From Streptomyces caniferus (GTDB lineage: Bacteria > Actinomycetota > Actinomycetes > Streptomycetales > Streptomycetaceae), in assembly GCF_009811555.1 (NCBI RefSeq), contig NZ_BLIN01000005.1, forward strand, positions 4,039,501-4,103,500: DNA of 64,000 bases, given 5' to 3'. The translations under genes and the position numbers were made by a program. This document shows positions 1-8,647 of the stretch, in pieces (the stretch's first letter is position 1; the number at the start of each line of letters is the position of its first letter). The notes below the pieces were generated by a model. The model was not told where the DNA came from. It ran no database searches and saw only the letters and a list, made by a program, of their open reading frames with translations.

Positions 1-153
1 GCCACGGCGCTACGGTCCGCCCTCCTCCACTGGACCGGCGCCGCTCCCGAGGACCACGACTCCGCGGGCGAGGACGGCGACTCCATAGGCACCGCCCGGC
101 CCGCTGCCCTCACCCCTCCAGCACATGCCGCAGATACGCCCGGGGGTCGTTGA
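1..153 (+). CDS. 3' end of an unidentified gene (partial)
   Basis: The frame starting at base 1 stays open with GC-rich third positions for about 100 bases and ends at TGA 151-153. The other forward frames are worse: one stops at 94-96 and the other lacks GC3 bias. It would be the C-terminal ~50 residues of a gene that begins outside the window and overlaps the convergent ATPase gene by about 44 bases. The translated tail is acidic then Ala/Pro-rich and shows no recognisable motif. It may equally be non-coding. Confidence 0.3.
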   Translation, partial: ATALRSALLHWTGAAPEDHDSAGEDGDSIGTARPAALTPPAHAADTPGGR

Positions 154-850
154 GATAGCGCCGCCAGTGGTCGACCAGTCCCAGCTCCGCCCACTCCACG
201 CTCCGCATCCCGTGCTCGCCGACCTCCACGATCGCCGCGCCCGGCAGCGCCGTCAGCAGCGGGGAGTGGGTGGCGCAGATGATCTGTGCGCCGCTGCGCC
301 CCAAGTCGTCCATCAGCCCGACCAATTCGAGACAGGAGGAGAAGGACAGGGCCGCCTCGGGCTCGTCCATCACATACAGCCCCCGTTGCGCGAACCGCTC
401 ACGAAAGGCCAGCAGAAAGCCCTCCCCGTGGCTCATCTCGTCCGGGGACCGGGACAGCCGGTTCGACCTCCGCTCCCCGTTCAGCGCCTCCATCGCCGTC
501 TCGGCCCGCAGGAAGAACCCCCGCCGGCGGACCCGCGGCCCACGCACCATCGCGCGCCCCTCGCGCGTCGGATCGAACCGCATCAGGCCGCCGAGCAGCG
601 AGGCCTCCCGCGAACTCGCGTACTTGTATCCCGCCGAACCGCCGTACGAATCCAGCCCGAATCCTTCCGCCAGCGCCTCGGCCAGCGTCGACTTGCCCGA
701 GCCGTTCTCCCCCACCAGAAAGGTGACCGGCGCGGGGAAGGCCAGCCCCTCCTCGGCCAGCTGGCGCACACACGGCACCGTCCAGGGCCAGCCGTTCTCG
801 GCCGTTCCCTCCCCCTGCGGAACGTCCACGTAAGCCCGTTCGATCAGCAT
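110..850 (-). CDS. AAA family ATPase (ABC/SMC-like, P-loop)
   Basis: This 246-residue protein has a Walker A motif (GENGSGKST) about residue 48, a Walker B motif ([10 protein letters not shown]) in the C-terminal half and an H-loop (ATHSP). That is the arrangement of stand-alone ABC-type ATPases related to RecF/SMC heads and of OLD-like proteins. It is soluble, with no membrane segments. I chose ATG 850 (MLIERAYVD) because the longer GTG form adds 18 residues without homology-like character. No transporter or nuclease partner lies next to it, so its substrate cannot be inferred. Related short ATPases are common housekeeping-type proteins in Streptomyces. Confidence 0.8.
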   Translation of the reverse strand: MLIERAYVDVPQGEGTAENGWPWTVPCVRQLAEEGLAFPAPVTFLVGENGSGKSTLAEALAEGFGLDSYGGSAGYKYASSREASLLGGLMRFDPTREGRAMVRGPRVRRRGFFLRAETAMEALNGERRSNRLSRSPDEMSHGEGFLLAFRERFAQRGLYVMDEPEAALSFSSCLELVGLMDDLGRSGAQIICATHSPLLTALPGAAIVEVGEHGMRSVEWAELGLVDHWRRYLNDPRAYLRHVLEG

Positions 851-1080
851 GCCCCCGAAGTTCTCACACCCCACTGACAGCCACCCGCACACAGCGACGC
901 CCACGCCGCGTGCTGAACAACCCCCTGCCGGACCCCGCCGAACCCCGCCGAACCCCGTCGGGCCCGCCGGGACCTCTCCGGGCTCCCACGAGACCCCACC
1001 CGGCCACCGCCGGCCACCGCTCCCACCAGAACAGGCCCGTCCCCGTCCGGAACCAGGCCCCCGTTCCGTACGCTTCCCCC

Positions 1081-1416
1081 ATGCTGTTCGCCCGCTCCGC
1101 CGCCCTCTTCGTCCTCGCCGGTCTCTTCGAAATCGGCGGTGCCTGGCTGGTCTGGCAGGGCGTCCGCGAACACAAGGGCTGGGCCTGGATCGGCGCCGGA
1201 GTAATCGCGCTCGGGATCTACGGCTGGGTCGCCACTCTCCAGCCGGACGCCGCGTTCGGCCGCATCCTCGCCGCGTACGGCGGTGTCTTCGTCGCCGGCT
1301 CGCTGGCGTGGGGGGCGATCGTCGACGGTTACCGCCCCGACCGCTGGGACGTGACCGGGGCCCTGATCTGTCTGGCCGGAATGGCCGTGATCATGTACGC
1401 CCCCAGGGGCCGCTGA
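1081..1416 (+). CDS. YnfA family small multidrug-resistance-like membrane protein
   Basis: This 111-residue protein consists of four hydrophobic segments with short loops. The YnfA/UPF0060 signatures are [12 protein letters not shown] in helix 1, the [10 protein letters not shown] segment, [15 protein letters not shown] in helix 3 and [16 protein letters not shown] before helix 4. YnfA belongs to the small multidrug resistance superfamily and acts in the cytoplasmic membrane; any efflux role here is inferred only from the family. Length matches the family norm of about 108-112 residues. ATG 1081 is immediately followed by the first helix. It is probably transcribed separately from the SDR gene 84 bases downstream. 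Confidence 0.88.
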   Translation: MLFARSAALFVLAGLFEIGGAWLVWQGVREHKGWAWIGAGVIALGIYGWVATLQPDAAFGRILAAYGGVFVAGSLAWGAIVDGYRPDRWDVTGALICLAGMAVIMYAPRGR

Positions 1417-1500
1417 CCGCGCCTGCATATCCTGGCCGCGGACCACCTCCCCCACGCCCTCGCGGAGCAGGGGGACCCCCACCGCCCTGAGGAGAGTGCC

Positions 1501-2259
1501 ATGACCGCCGAGGCCCGTACCGCCGTCGTCACCGGAGCGAGCAGTGGCATCGGCGCCGCCACCGCGCGAGCCCTGGCCGCGGCCGGCTACCGCGTGGTGC
1601 TCACGGCCCGCCGCAAGGACCGTATCGAGGAGCTCGCCGCCGAGCTGCCGAACGCCGAGGCCTACGCACTCGACGTCACCGACCGCGCCGCCGTCGACGC
1701 CTTCGCGGCCGCTCTCGACCGCTACCCCTCCCTCGACGTCCTGGTCAACAACGCCGGCGGCGCGTACGGCGCGGAGCCGGTCGCCACCGGCGACCCCGCC
1801 GACTGGCGTGCCATGTACGAGGTCAATGTGCTGGGCGTGCTCCACATGACCCAGGCGCTGCTGCCCGCGCTCACCGCCTCCGGCGACGGCACCGTCGTCG
1901 TGCTCTCCTCCACCGCCGGCCTCGGCACCTACGAGGGCGGCGGCGGTTATGTCGCCGCCAAGCACGGCGCCCATGTCATTGCCGAGACGCTCCGTCTGGA
2001 GCTGTGCGGCGAGCCGGTGCGCGTCATCGAGGTCGCCCCGGGCATGGTCAAGACCGACGAGTTCGCCACCACCCGCTTCCGCGGCGACACCGACAAGGCC
2101 GCCAAGGTCTACGCGGGCGTCGACCAGCCGCTGAGCGCGGAGGACGTCGCCGACACCATCACCTGGGCGATCACCCGCCCCTCGCACGTCAACGTCGACC
2201 TGCTGGTGGTCCGCCCCCGCGCCCAGGCCTCCAACTCCAAGGTGCACCGCACCACCTGA
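1501..2259 (+). CDS. SDR family NAD(P)-dependent oxidoreductase
   Basis: This classical short-chain dehydrogenase of 252 residues has the TGxxxGxG cofactor motif at residues 11-18, NNAG at 83-86 and the catalytic Ser137, Tyr150 and Lys154. The sequence after the Rossmann beta-2 strand (LTARRKDR) suggests NADP preference. The best relatives are YdfG-type 3-hydroxy acid / serine dehydrogenases, but the substrate cannot be fixed from sequence. ATG 1501 is preceded by a strong GAGGAG ribosome site. It is convergent with the rtcB 3' remnant, with a hairpin between. Confidence 0.9.
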   Translation: MTAEARTAVVTGASSGIGAATARALAAAGYRVVLTARRKDRIEELAAELPNAEAYALDVTDRAAVDAFAAALDRYPSLDVLVNNAGGAYGAEPVATGDPADWRAMYEVNVLGVLHMTQALLPALTASGDGTVVVLSSTAGLGTYEGGGGYVAAKHGAHVIAETLRLELCGEPVRVIEVAPGMVKTDEFATTRFRGDTDKAAKVYAGVDQPLSAEDVADTITWAITRPSHVNVDLLVVRPRAQASNSKVHRTT

Positions 2260-2274
2260 GCCCCCGGCGGCCCG

Positions 2275-2308
2275 GCGGTGTGCGAGGGGGCGGCCCCGCG
2301 CACACCGC
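2275..2308 (+). terminator. Hairpin downstream of the SDR gene
   Basis: A 10-bp perfect stem (gcggtgtgcg at 2275-2284 with cgcacaccgc at 2299-2308) lies 16 bases after the SDR stop. There is no T-run, as is common in high-GC actinomycete terminators. Confidence 0.5.
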
Positions 2309-2416
2309 GCCGGACCGCCACCGGCCTCAACCCGTCCCACACCGCGCCGAACCGGCCCGCCGGGCTCAGCCGTTCACCCGGCCGGCACCGACCCGCCCCC
2401 GGCCTCAGCCCTTCAC
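2300..2416 (-). repeat. Decaying tandem copies of the host rtcB 3' end
   Basis: Reading the minus strand, the rtcB end GTGAAGGGCTGAGGCCGG (from 2416) is followed by GTGAACGGCTGAGCCCGG (from 2377) and a poorer copy ending in GGGTTGAGGCCGG (near 2342-2320). The period is about 35-39 bases and the stop codon lies inside each unit. The same pattern follows argS, the glutaredoxin gene and tetR in this window. Confidence 0.6.
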
Positions 2417-2800
2417 GCACACCACCTGCTTGAGCTTGGCGACGACCTCGACCAGGTCCCGCTGCTGGTCGATGACCTTCTCGATCGGCTTGTAGGCGCC
2501 GGGAATCTCGTCCACCACACCGGAGTCCTTACGGCACTCCACACCCCGCGTCTGGTCCTCCAGATCCTGGGTGGAGAACCGCTTCTTCGCGGCGTTCCGG
2601 CTCATCTTGCGGCCGGCGCCGTGCGAGGCGGAGTTGAAGGACGCGGCGTTGCCCAGTCCCCTGACGATGTACGAGCCGGTGCCCATCGAGCCCGGGATGA
2701 TGCCGTACTCGCCGCTGCCCGCACGGATCGCGCCCTTACGGGTCACCAGCAGGTCCATGCCGTCGTACCGCTCCTCCGCCACATAGTTGTGGTGGCAGCA
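2405..2800 (-). pseudogene. rtcB: Displaced 3' end of the host rtcB gene
   Basis: This fragment encodes the C-terminal ~130 residues of the RNA ligase RtcB, from the SCHHNYV metal-binding segment to the end, including the SHGAGR motif that carries the guanylylated histidine. It is cut off at 2793-2799 by the integrated element. Upstream in frame there are only a few element-derived codons and then a stop (2807-2809). Over 125 aligned residues it matches the C-terminus of the intact copy at 17063-18319 at 107 positions (about 86%). It is the original chromosomal end and would rejoin the N-terminal part if the element excised. Whether it is translated from an internal start such as GTG 2782 is unknown. 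Confidence 0.92.
2781..2799. other. attL (left attachment site)
   Basis: ACATAGTTGTGGTGGCAGC at 2781-2799 aligns with 17439-17457 with one mismatch (G at 2791, A at 17449). The halves diverge immediately to the right, so strand exchange must lie in the shared TGGCAGC at 2793-2799. A short identical core inside a coding sequence fits a large serine integrase, whose gene starts 64 bases away. Confidence 0.75.
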
Positions 2801-2862
2801 GTACTGCTAATTTCATATGAGGCTCGAACGTGTGAGCCACGCGGGCGACGAGGAGAACAGTC

Positions 2863-4458
2863 TTGACGCTGGTAGACCCACAGCCAAAGAAGAAGCTGAC
2901 TGCCGCCGAGGTAGAACGTCTGGTCGAGCGGCTACGCGGAGTGCCGACCGGCGCCCCGAGCCTCGAAGAGGCCAAGGCCCTACGTGCAGAGGGCTGGCAC
3001 CTTCTCTTGGCGTACTGCCGGATCTCCGACGACGCACACAAGCGTGACGGTCATGGTGTGGAAGACCAGACGCGGCACTGCGGGCGGATCGCTGGCCACA
3101 TGCATGGGATCGTGATCCACCACTACATCGACAACGACAAGTCGGCCTCGAAGGCGAATGTCACCCGCGACGACTTCGACAAGATGATCGAGGCACTGGA
3201 GCGAGGCAGCACAGAGCACGGCTACCCCGTAGACGGCGTGGTGTGCGTCGCAGATGACCGGCTCTACCGAGGCGCACACGCCTATGAGCGCTTCGTGGAC
3301 TCATTCACCGCTCACCCGGACCGTGTCTATGCCGACGACACCGGCCGCCATGACCTCTACGGCGATGGGGCCGAGTATCGCGGGCTGCTTGGTGTTGCCG
3401 CGTCCCGTTCGGAGACCAAGAAGAAGAAGCGCCGGGCACGCCTGAATCACCTTGCCCGCGCGGAGCGGGGCGAGCCGGTATCGGGACGCCGCCCGTTCGG
3501 CTGGAACGACGACAAGCTGACCTTGAACCCCGAGGAGTCCAAGGTCGTCCGCCAAGGGGTTACGGACTTGCTCGCGGGCAAGAGCATCACCACCGTGACG
3601 TGGAACTTCGTCGAGTCCGGGCTCACGACCACGATGGGCAACAGCTGGCAGCTTCAGACCGTCAAGCAGATTCTTCGCAACCCGCGCATCTGCGGATACC
3701 GGAAGATGAACGGCGAGCTGGTGACCGACGCCGAAGGCAATCCGGTCGTCGGCAAATGGGAGCCGATCGCCACGCCAAAAGAGTGGTACGCCGTCACCGC
3801 GCTACTGGAGAAGAACCGCAGCGCAGGAGGTTGGGATGGCTCCGGCGATGGCGTGAGGACTCCCCGCAAGTATCTGCTGACTGGCCTACTGCGGTGCGGG
3901 AAGAAACTGGAGGACGGGCGGACGTGCAACGCAAAAATGCACGGCGCCCCCGCTCGCAAGACGCACAAGTACCGATGCCGGTCTGTGCTGGACGGGGGCT
4001 GCGACAAGCTGAGCCGTCAAGGCCCAGCAATCGACAAGCTGATCAAGGAACTCGTGCTCGCCAAGTTGGAGAAACGCAACGCGGAGCGCCAGCCGACCGA
4101 AGAGGCGTGGGCCGACGAGCGCAAGTTGGAGGCGGCACAACGCCGAAAGACCGCGCTGGAAGAACAGTGGCACGCGGAGGAAATCAGCGATTCGACGTTC
4201 TTCTCCCTCCTCAAGAAGGAAGAAGCAGAGATCAAGTGCCTCTCCAACGATCGGAAGGCATGGGCCGCGCGCCAGGAGAAGGAGAAACACCGGATCACAG
4301 ATGCGCGGGCCGAGTGGAAGCGCATGGACTTGCAGCAGAAGCGCGGAACCATATTCGACGCGCTGGAGGCTGTGATCGTTCTTCCTGGCGTCAAGGGATC
4401 ACACAAGTTCGATCCCGAGACGATCATCCCCGTGTGGAAGGACGAAGAAGCTAGCTGA
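2863..4458 (+). CDS. Large serine integrase (site-specific recombinase)
   Basis: This 531-residue recombinase catalyses attP x attB integration of the element. The resolvase domain (about residues 47-195) contains YCRIS with the catalytic Ser55 and the DDRLYR segment. The recombinase domain starts near PFGW (~210). A zinc ribbon follows with cysteines in LLRCGKK, RTCNAK, YRCRS and GGCDK, and then a coiled coil (~425-490). The start is TTG 2863, preceded by AGGAG at 2851-2855. It lies directly beside attL, as expected for an integrase. Its 3' end overlaps the convergent small gene by 8 bases. Serine integrases are less usual in AICEs than tyrosine integrases. No adjacent recombination directionality factor is obvious. 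Confidence 0.95.
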   Translation: MTLVDPQPKKKLTAAEVERLVERLRGVPTGAPSLEEAKALRAEGWHLLLAYCRISDDAHKRDGHGVEDQTRHCGRIAGHMHGIVIHHYIDNDKSASKANVTRDDFDKMIEALERGSTEHGYPVDGVVCVADDRLYRGAHAYERFVDSFTAHPDRVYADDTGRHDLYGDGAEYRGLLGVAASRSETKKKKRRARLNHLARAERGEPVSGRRPFGWNDDKLTLNPEESKVVRQGVTDLLAGKSITTVTWNFVESGLTTTMGNSWQLQTVKQILRNPRICGYRKMNGELVTDAEGNPVVGKWEPIATPKEWYAVTALLEKNRSAGGWDGSGDGVRTPRKYLLTGLLRCGKKLEDGRTCNAKMHGAPARKTHKYRCRSVLDGGCDKLSRQGPAIDKLIKELVLAKLEKRNAERQPTEEAWADERKLEAAQRRKTALEEQWHAEEISDSTFFSLLKKEEAEIKCLSNDRKAWAARQEKEKHRITDARAEWKRMDLQQKRGTIFDALEAVIVLPGVKGSHKFDPETIIPVWKDEEAS

Positions 4459-4660
4459 ACCGGACACCGAGCCGGTGGCCCATTCGGTTCCACTTCTCAG
4501 TGCTCCACTCCGGTGACTTGGCAACCCACTTGGCGATCCAAGCCCGTTCCGCCTCTGTCATCTCGTCCTCGGGTGCCTCGGTTTCCGCCGGGGCACCTGT
4601 CGTTTCCAGATCCGGAAAGGCGGCCTCAGTTGCGGATATGGGCTCTGCCACGGTTGTCAC
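4451..4660 (-). CDS. Small acidic protein translationally coupled to rep
   Basis: This 69-residue protein starts at GTG 4660, which overlaps the rep stop in GTGA (4657-4660), so coupled translation is likely. The N-terminal 35 residues are acidic and Pro/Thr/Glu-rich. The C-terminal half (AERAWIAKWVAKSPEW..KWNRMGHRLGV) is a Trp-rich amphipathic segment. In many AICEs the gene between rep and int is an excisionase, but those are MerR-like HTH proteins and this sequence has no clear HTH. Candidate roles are excision control (directionality factor) or replication accessory; both are inferences from position. Confidence 0.7.
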   Translation of the reverse strand: MTTVAEPISATEAAFPDLETTGAPAETEAPEDEMTEAERAWIAKWVAKSPEWSTEKWNRMGHRLGVRFS

Positions 4661-6141
4661 TGCCAGACCTCTCCTTCTGCCTTTGCGCGGTCGGCCGCCT
4701 GTTTGGCTTGGTCGATTTCGTGGCGGGTTTGGGCGGCTAGGAGTTCTTCGCCGGGGCGGTAGCCAGAGGCGAGGTAGGCCCAGGAGGATTCGGTGACGAG
4801 GGTGGTGTTCTCGTCGGGCTGGTCGTGGCCGGCATCGGTGTGGGCTTGTGCGGTGCGCCAGGCTTTGCGTACGTCGCGCAGGGCGCCGAGGGTGGTGGAG
4901 TAGCGGCGGGATTTGGTGGAGAAGTGGCCGCGGAATCCGAGCATGTGCGCCCATTTCCAGAGCTTGAGGTTTGCGAACTCGGGGAGGTGGCCGAGTGCCC
5001 AGGCGGTGCGGATCATCTGGCGGACGTGACGCTGGACGCGGAGATCTCGGAGGGGTTCGGCCTGTCCGGTGCCGTCGCAGTCGGCGCACAGGTCGCGGAA
5101 GCCGTCGGGGCCGCGCAGGTAGCCGCGTCCGCCGCAGGGGGCGCAGATAAGGGAGCGGTCCACGGTGCCGGAGTCTTCGGCGCTCTTGGTGGAGTACTTG
5201 GCGACGTAGCCGGCAACGGCCTGGTCGGTGAGTTCGCCGTCGCCGAGTGCGGTGATCTCGCGTACGTCGACGCGGTCACCCCAGCGGATTTCACGGTCTC
5301 CGGTGTGATCCGAGGCCACCGTGAGGCACGCCCGCATGTCCTTGGTGATCTTCTCGTCCGGTTCCTTGAACGTGGCGTACTTGATCGCGGCGGTGAGAGC
5401 ACCGACGGTGGCCCAAGAGGGCGGGGGCTCGGTGCTGCCTTCCGGGCCGTCAAGGCGGATCACAGCGTGGAAGTGGACGAGGCCGCGCTGTTGGTATTCG
5501 GCGACCTTGGCGAAGGAGATCCGCAAGGCGGCATTCAGGGCCTTTTGCGTCATGTTGAGGTAGGCGGCCAGGGCGCGGCGGATGTAGGTGGTGGTCCGCG
5601 CCCACAGGGCACCTGCGTGGGCGTTCCAGAGCACGGCGCCCGTGTAGTCGTAGGTGGACGGACGCAGGGGCGTACCCAACTCCGGTGCACCTTTGTCGTG
5701 TTGGGTACCGCAGGCGCAGCGGCGGTTGCCGGGGATGTTGTGGACGGGGCCGAAGGAGGGGGCGGTGAGGGTGGCGAAGACGCGGGGGTGGGTGCGGACG
5801 GTTTCGGGGACGGTCTTGCCGCCGGAGAGTCCGGCCTTGATCAGGTGGTAGGTGTCGGCGGCGTAGACGCGGGAGCAGGACGGGCAGCGCGAGGCGCGAC
5901 GGTTTCCGCAGGTGGTCAGCAGACGGCCGGTCGGTTCGTCGGTGGTGCTGTAGGAGCGCAGAACGGTGCGGGTGGTGGCGTCGAGGGTGGTGGTCTGGCC
6001 GACGAGGTTGACAGGCCGGGTGCATCCGGCGACTTGGCGGACCTGTTCGTTGACACGGTCGAAGTCGTCGAGGTTGGCCAGCTCGATCAGGTCCCGCACG
6101 GCGAGGCTCTTCACGTGGCGCAGGTCGAGCATGCGGGGCAT
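4657..6141 (-). CDS. RepSA-like replication initiator (rolling-circle, HUH family)
   Basis: This 494-residue protein is the presumed initiator of the excised circle. It carries the metal-binding HUH motif HFHAVIRLDG near residue 220, an N-terminal CPSC cysteine pair, CACG near 150, and a CAPCGGRG..CADCDGTG zinc finger around residue 355. This architecture matches RepSA of pSAM2 and related actinobacterial initiators. ATG 6141 has a GAAAGGA ribosome site. A perfect 15-bp inverted repeat sits just upstream and may be the nick site or a transcription attenuator. The gene follows the Spd and Tra genes on the same strand. Confidence 0.9.
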   Translation of the reverse strand: MPRMLDLRHVKSLAVRDLIELANLDDFDRVNEQVRQVAGCTRPVNLVGQTTTLDATTRTVLRSYSTTDEPTGRLLTTCGNRRASRCPSCSRVYAADTYHLIKAGLSGGKTVPETVRTHPRVFATLTAPSFGPVHNIPGNRRCACGTQHDKGAPELGTPLRPSTYDYTGAVLWNAHAGALWARTTTYIRRALAAYLNMTQKALNAALRISFAKVAEYQQRGLVHFHAVIRLDGPEGSTEPPPSWATVGALTAAIKYATFKEPDEKITKDMRACLTVASDHTGDREIRWGDRVDVREITALGDGELTDQAVAGYVAKYSTKSAEDSGTVDRSLICAPCGGRGYLRGPDGFRDLCADCDGTGQAEPLRDLRVQRHVRQMIRTAWALGHLPEFANLKLWKWAHMLGFRGHFSTKSRRYSTTLGALRDVRKAWRTAQAHTDAGHDQPDENTTLVTESSWAYLASGYRPGEELLAAQTRHEIDQAKQAADRAKAEGEVWQ

Positions 6142-6168
6142 GGGGGCTGTCCTTTCCGTTGGGAAGGG

Positions 6169-6210
6169 GCCCCGAGCAGCACCGGACAGGGGTGTGGTGC
6201 TGCTCGGGGC
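6169..6210 (-). repeat. Perfect 15-bp inverted repeat upstream of rep
   Basis: GCCCCGAGCAGCACC at 6169-6183 pairs with GGTGCTGCTCGGGGC at 6196-6210 (12-nt loop). It lies between the spd stop (6271) and the rep start (6141), with no T-tract following on the minus strand. It may be an attenuator for rep expression or part of a rolling-circle double-strand origin. Confidence 0.6.
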
Positions 6211-6270
6211 ATGGCGAACCGAGGCCGGTAGGCCAGGGCGGGGGAAGTTGCCGGAAAGGCCGGCGGAGGA

Positions 6271-6978
6271 TCAGGCGGTCAGGGCCTGGTGTGCGGCTGT
6301 GGCCAGCGGGAGGGCGACGCCGAGTCGGGCTTTGAGCTGGGCGGCCGTGATGGGCTCGCTGTGCTCGGCCTGGTGGGATGCGGCGATCTTGCGGGCTTCC
6401 TCCAGCAGCGGAGCAGGCACCGCAGCCGAAGCCGCAGGGGCCTCTACTGCTCTTGCCAGGGCGGGAGTCGGCTCGGGCGTAGGGGCCGGAGCCGTATCCG
6501 TAGCTTGCGGAGCCGGAGCCGGTTCGCTGGCCGGGGCCGGGGTGGCGTCGGCGGAAGCCGGGGCCGGGGCGGGCTGCGTCACGCTGTGGAAGTGGCGCAG
6601 GAGCTGGGGGCCGACCGCTCCCCAGCCGAGAAGGAGCAGGGGTGCCACCGCGTCCACGCAGGCGCGGCCCCAGTGGTGTGCGATGAGGGGTTCGGCGATG
6701 TTGAGGGCCAGGGTCAGCAGCCCCGACAGGTGCATCAGCCGGGAGGCGGAGCGCATCTGCTCAGCCGGGATGCCGCGCAGGGACAGGTAGCGCAGAGCCA
6801 CCAGAAGCCCGACCACGGACAGGTCGACCATGGGGGCGATCAGCGGTGCGACGGCGCGGGGGACGCCCAGGCGCAGGGCCAGGGACCAGACGTTGCCGAA
6901 GGAGAAGACGAACGCCAGGGCGGCGATGACGGCCATCACCACGGTCACGGTGCGCTGAGTGATCCGGTCCTCAGACAT
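6271..6978 (-). CDS. DUF2637 / Spd-like plasmid-spread membrane protein
   Basis: This 235-residue protein has an N-terminal half with four hydrophobic segments (VVMAVIAALAFVFSFGNVWSLAL; LIAPMVDLSVVGLLVALRYL; LSGLLTLALNIAEPL; VDAVAPLLLLGWGAVG). A Pro/Ala-rich linker and a C-terminal helical region containing ITAAQLKARLGVALP follow. This is the DUF2637 pattern found in Streptomyces conjugative elements beside tra, where Spd proteins promote intramycelial spread (pock formation). The ribosome site AAGGAGGTGAACC is the strongest in the element. It lies 47 bases downstream of tra on the same strand. A longer chromosomal DUF2637 protein is encoded at 20471-21715. Confidence 0.85.
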   Translation of the reverse strand: MSEDRITQRTVTVVMAVIAALAFVFSFGNVWSLALRLGVPRAVAPLIAPMVDLSVVGLLVALRYLSLRGIPAEQMRSASRLMHLSGLLTLALNIAEPLIAHHWGRACVDAVAPLLLLGWGAVGPQLLRHFHSVTQPAPAPASADATPAPASEPAPAPQATDTAPAPTPEPTPALARAVEAPAASAAVPAPLLEEARKIAASHQAEHSEPITAAQLKARLGVALPLATAAHQALTA

Positions 6979-7025
6979 AAGGGTTCACCTCCTTCCAAGT
7001 GGTCTGTGGGTGTGGTGTGTGCGGG

Positions 7026-8447
7026 TCAGGCTGCCTCCGGGGTGCCGTCGTCGGAAGCGGGCTTGGTGAGCCGGATGCGGCGGAGATCACCGCCGGGGAG
7101 CTGGGCGTTGAGGAGTTCGGCGGGGTCGCGGGTCAGGTGGGCGGTCTCGGCGGTGATGCGCACGGCATCGGCTTCGGCAACGAAGGGCGTGCGGATTCGG
7201 ATGAAGCCGGGACGGCCCTGGTGCTGCATGACCGCGACGCCGACGTAGGCCGGATCTTGCAGGTGAATCGGGTTGGCATCCGGCCAATCGCGGATGGCCT
7301 CACCGAGCGCGGCCACGGAGGCTTCAGCGGTCTTCTGCGCGAAAGACAGGCCCACCGGGCACACGTCCCGGATAAACGTGGGGATGGCGTCGCCCGTGGT
7401 CTTCTGTGAGGTGAGGATGACCAGGATGCCGACACTGCGGCCCATCTTCACGAGGTTCTCGACCAGTCGGGCGTTCTCCGCAGCCAGCGCGGCCAGCTTC
7501 TTGGTCTTCGGGTCACTGCCCTTGTAATCGCGGAAGTAGGTGTGCGCCTCGTCCATGATCAGAACGACCAGCGGCCACGCTGCGGTGGCCCCGACGTGCC
7601 ACATGTCCTTGGTCTTCAGCACGTCCTTCATCGCCAAGGTGCGCGCTTCGCGCAGGTCCACCAGCCGCTGGAAGAGCTTGTTGCCCTCTTCCAGATCGCT
7701 GCCGACGAACGCGAAGAGGCGGTCAGCCAGATCGGCGTAGTCGCCCACCCGGGACGAGGTCACCTTGCCGTCCGCCACGGCGAACTGGATCGCGGGCGAG
7801 GGCGCACAGTCGCAGATGAAGCGGTTGATCAGTGAGGACTTCCCGTAGCCGGGCAGGCCGGCAACCGTGACGCCGGGCACTTCGGCGAGGTCCACGGCCA
7901 CATCCTGGGCATACTCGTCCAGGCCCAGGTTCCACGTGGTCAGCTTCTTGGGCGGCTTTCCTGACGGGACGTGCTCAGTCGAGGTGATCAACGGATCGAC
8001 CCGCACGCCACGGATCAGCACCCGCCCGGGACCGTCGGGCTGGACCGAGACGCGGGTGCAGCGCCAAGCGTCCGCCAGGAACCGCGCGGCCTTCTGGAAC
8101 TCCTCCAGGCCGACCTTGGGAAGGCAGTTGGCCCGCACGAGCAGCCCGAACCGGTCCGGCTTCACCTTCAACACCGGAGTAAGGACCCGGGGCTTGGGGG
8201 GCTTGTCGGCGTCGGTGGTGGTCAGGGAGGCCAGCGCGGTGGGCATCTTGTCGGTGACCGACAGTCCGGCCATCTGCGCCAGTCGCTTCCAGCCCCGTCG
8301 AACGCGGATCGCCTGGCGCATGCTGGCTCGCATCATGCTGTCGGCTGCGATGTAGCGGCCCAGCCACACAGCCCCCATGACCGCAAAGACGGTCGCTATC
8401 GTCACCGCCACCACCGGGGCGTAGGTGGCGAGTTCGTTCACTGTCAC
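7026..8447 (-). CDS. FtsK/SpoIIIE-type DNA translocase (TraSA-like transfer protein)
   Basis: This 473-residue protein has an N-terminal transmembrane segment (VVAVTIATVFAVMGAVWLG), a linker, then an FtsK-type ATPase domain with Walker A GLPGYGKSS about residue 205 and Walker B VVLIMDEAHTYF about residue 295. Proteins of this class move double-stranded plasmid DNA between mycelia as hexameric pumps, without relaxase nicking. It is shorter than chromosomal FtsK. The GTG start at 8447 lies 2 bases after the stop of the upstream small gene, so the genes form one transcript with 8644-9000. It is the key transfer gene of the element. Confidence 0.93.
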   Translation of the reverse strand: MTVNELATYAPVVAVTIATVFAVMGAVWLGRYIAADSMMRASMRQAIRVRRGWKRLAQMAGLSVTDKMPTALASLTTTDADKPPKPRVLTPVLKVKPDRFGLLVRANCLPKVGLEEFQKAARFLADAWRCTRVSVQPDGPGRVLIRGVRVDPLITSTEHVPSGKPPKKLTTWNLGLDEYAQDVAVDLAEVPGVTVAGLPGYGKSSLINRFICDCAPSPAIQFAVADGKVTSSRVGDYADLADRLFAFVGSDLEEGNKLFQRLVDLREARTLAMKDVLKTKDMWHVGATAAWPLVVLIMDEAHTYFRDYKGSDPKTKKLAALAAENARLVENLVKMGRSVGILVILTSQKTTGDAIPTFIRDVCPVGLSFAQKTAEASVAALGEAIRDWPDANPIHLQDPAYVGVAVMQHQGRPGFIRIRTPFVAEADAVRITAETAHLTRDPAELLNAQLPGGDLRRIRLTKPASDDGTPEAA

Positions 8448-8449
8448 GT

Positions 8450-8647
8450 CTACTTCCGTTCTTCGTAGAGGAAGGCCCCAAGGGCCTGGTCGAGGTCGCC
8501 CCAGTCGAAGTCGTTGATGACCGGGGGGAATCCGTGTGCCGCCAACACCGCCGCCACGTCATGCGTGACCTGCTCGCTGAAACGGGGGTCCGGGCGGGGG
8601 GCTGGGACCGGATAAGCCCGATCCCAGCCCGGAATGAAGTCCCTCAC
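8450..8647 (-). CDS. Small hypothetical protein in the transfer operon
   Basis: This 65-residue protein starts at GTG 8647, overlapping the upstream stop in GTGA, and ends 2 bases before tra. It contains DFIPGWDRAYPV, a Pro-rich stretch and an acidic C-terminal part (DFDWGDLDQALGAFLYEE). It has no membrane segment and I recognise no family. Tight coupling on both sides suggests an accessory role in transfer. Confidence 0.7.
   Translation of the reverse strand: MRDFIPGWDRAYPVPAPRPDPRFSEQVTHDVAAVLAAHGFPPVINDFDWGDLDQALGAFLYEERK

Noticed and set aside
4825..6231. 468-residue plus-strand frame opposite rep
   Set aside because: Antisense shadow of rep, whose HUH and zinc motifs are clear on the minus strand.
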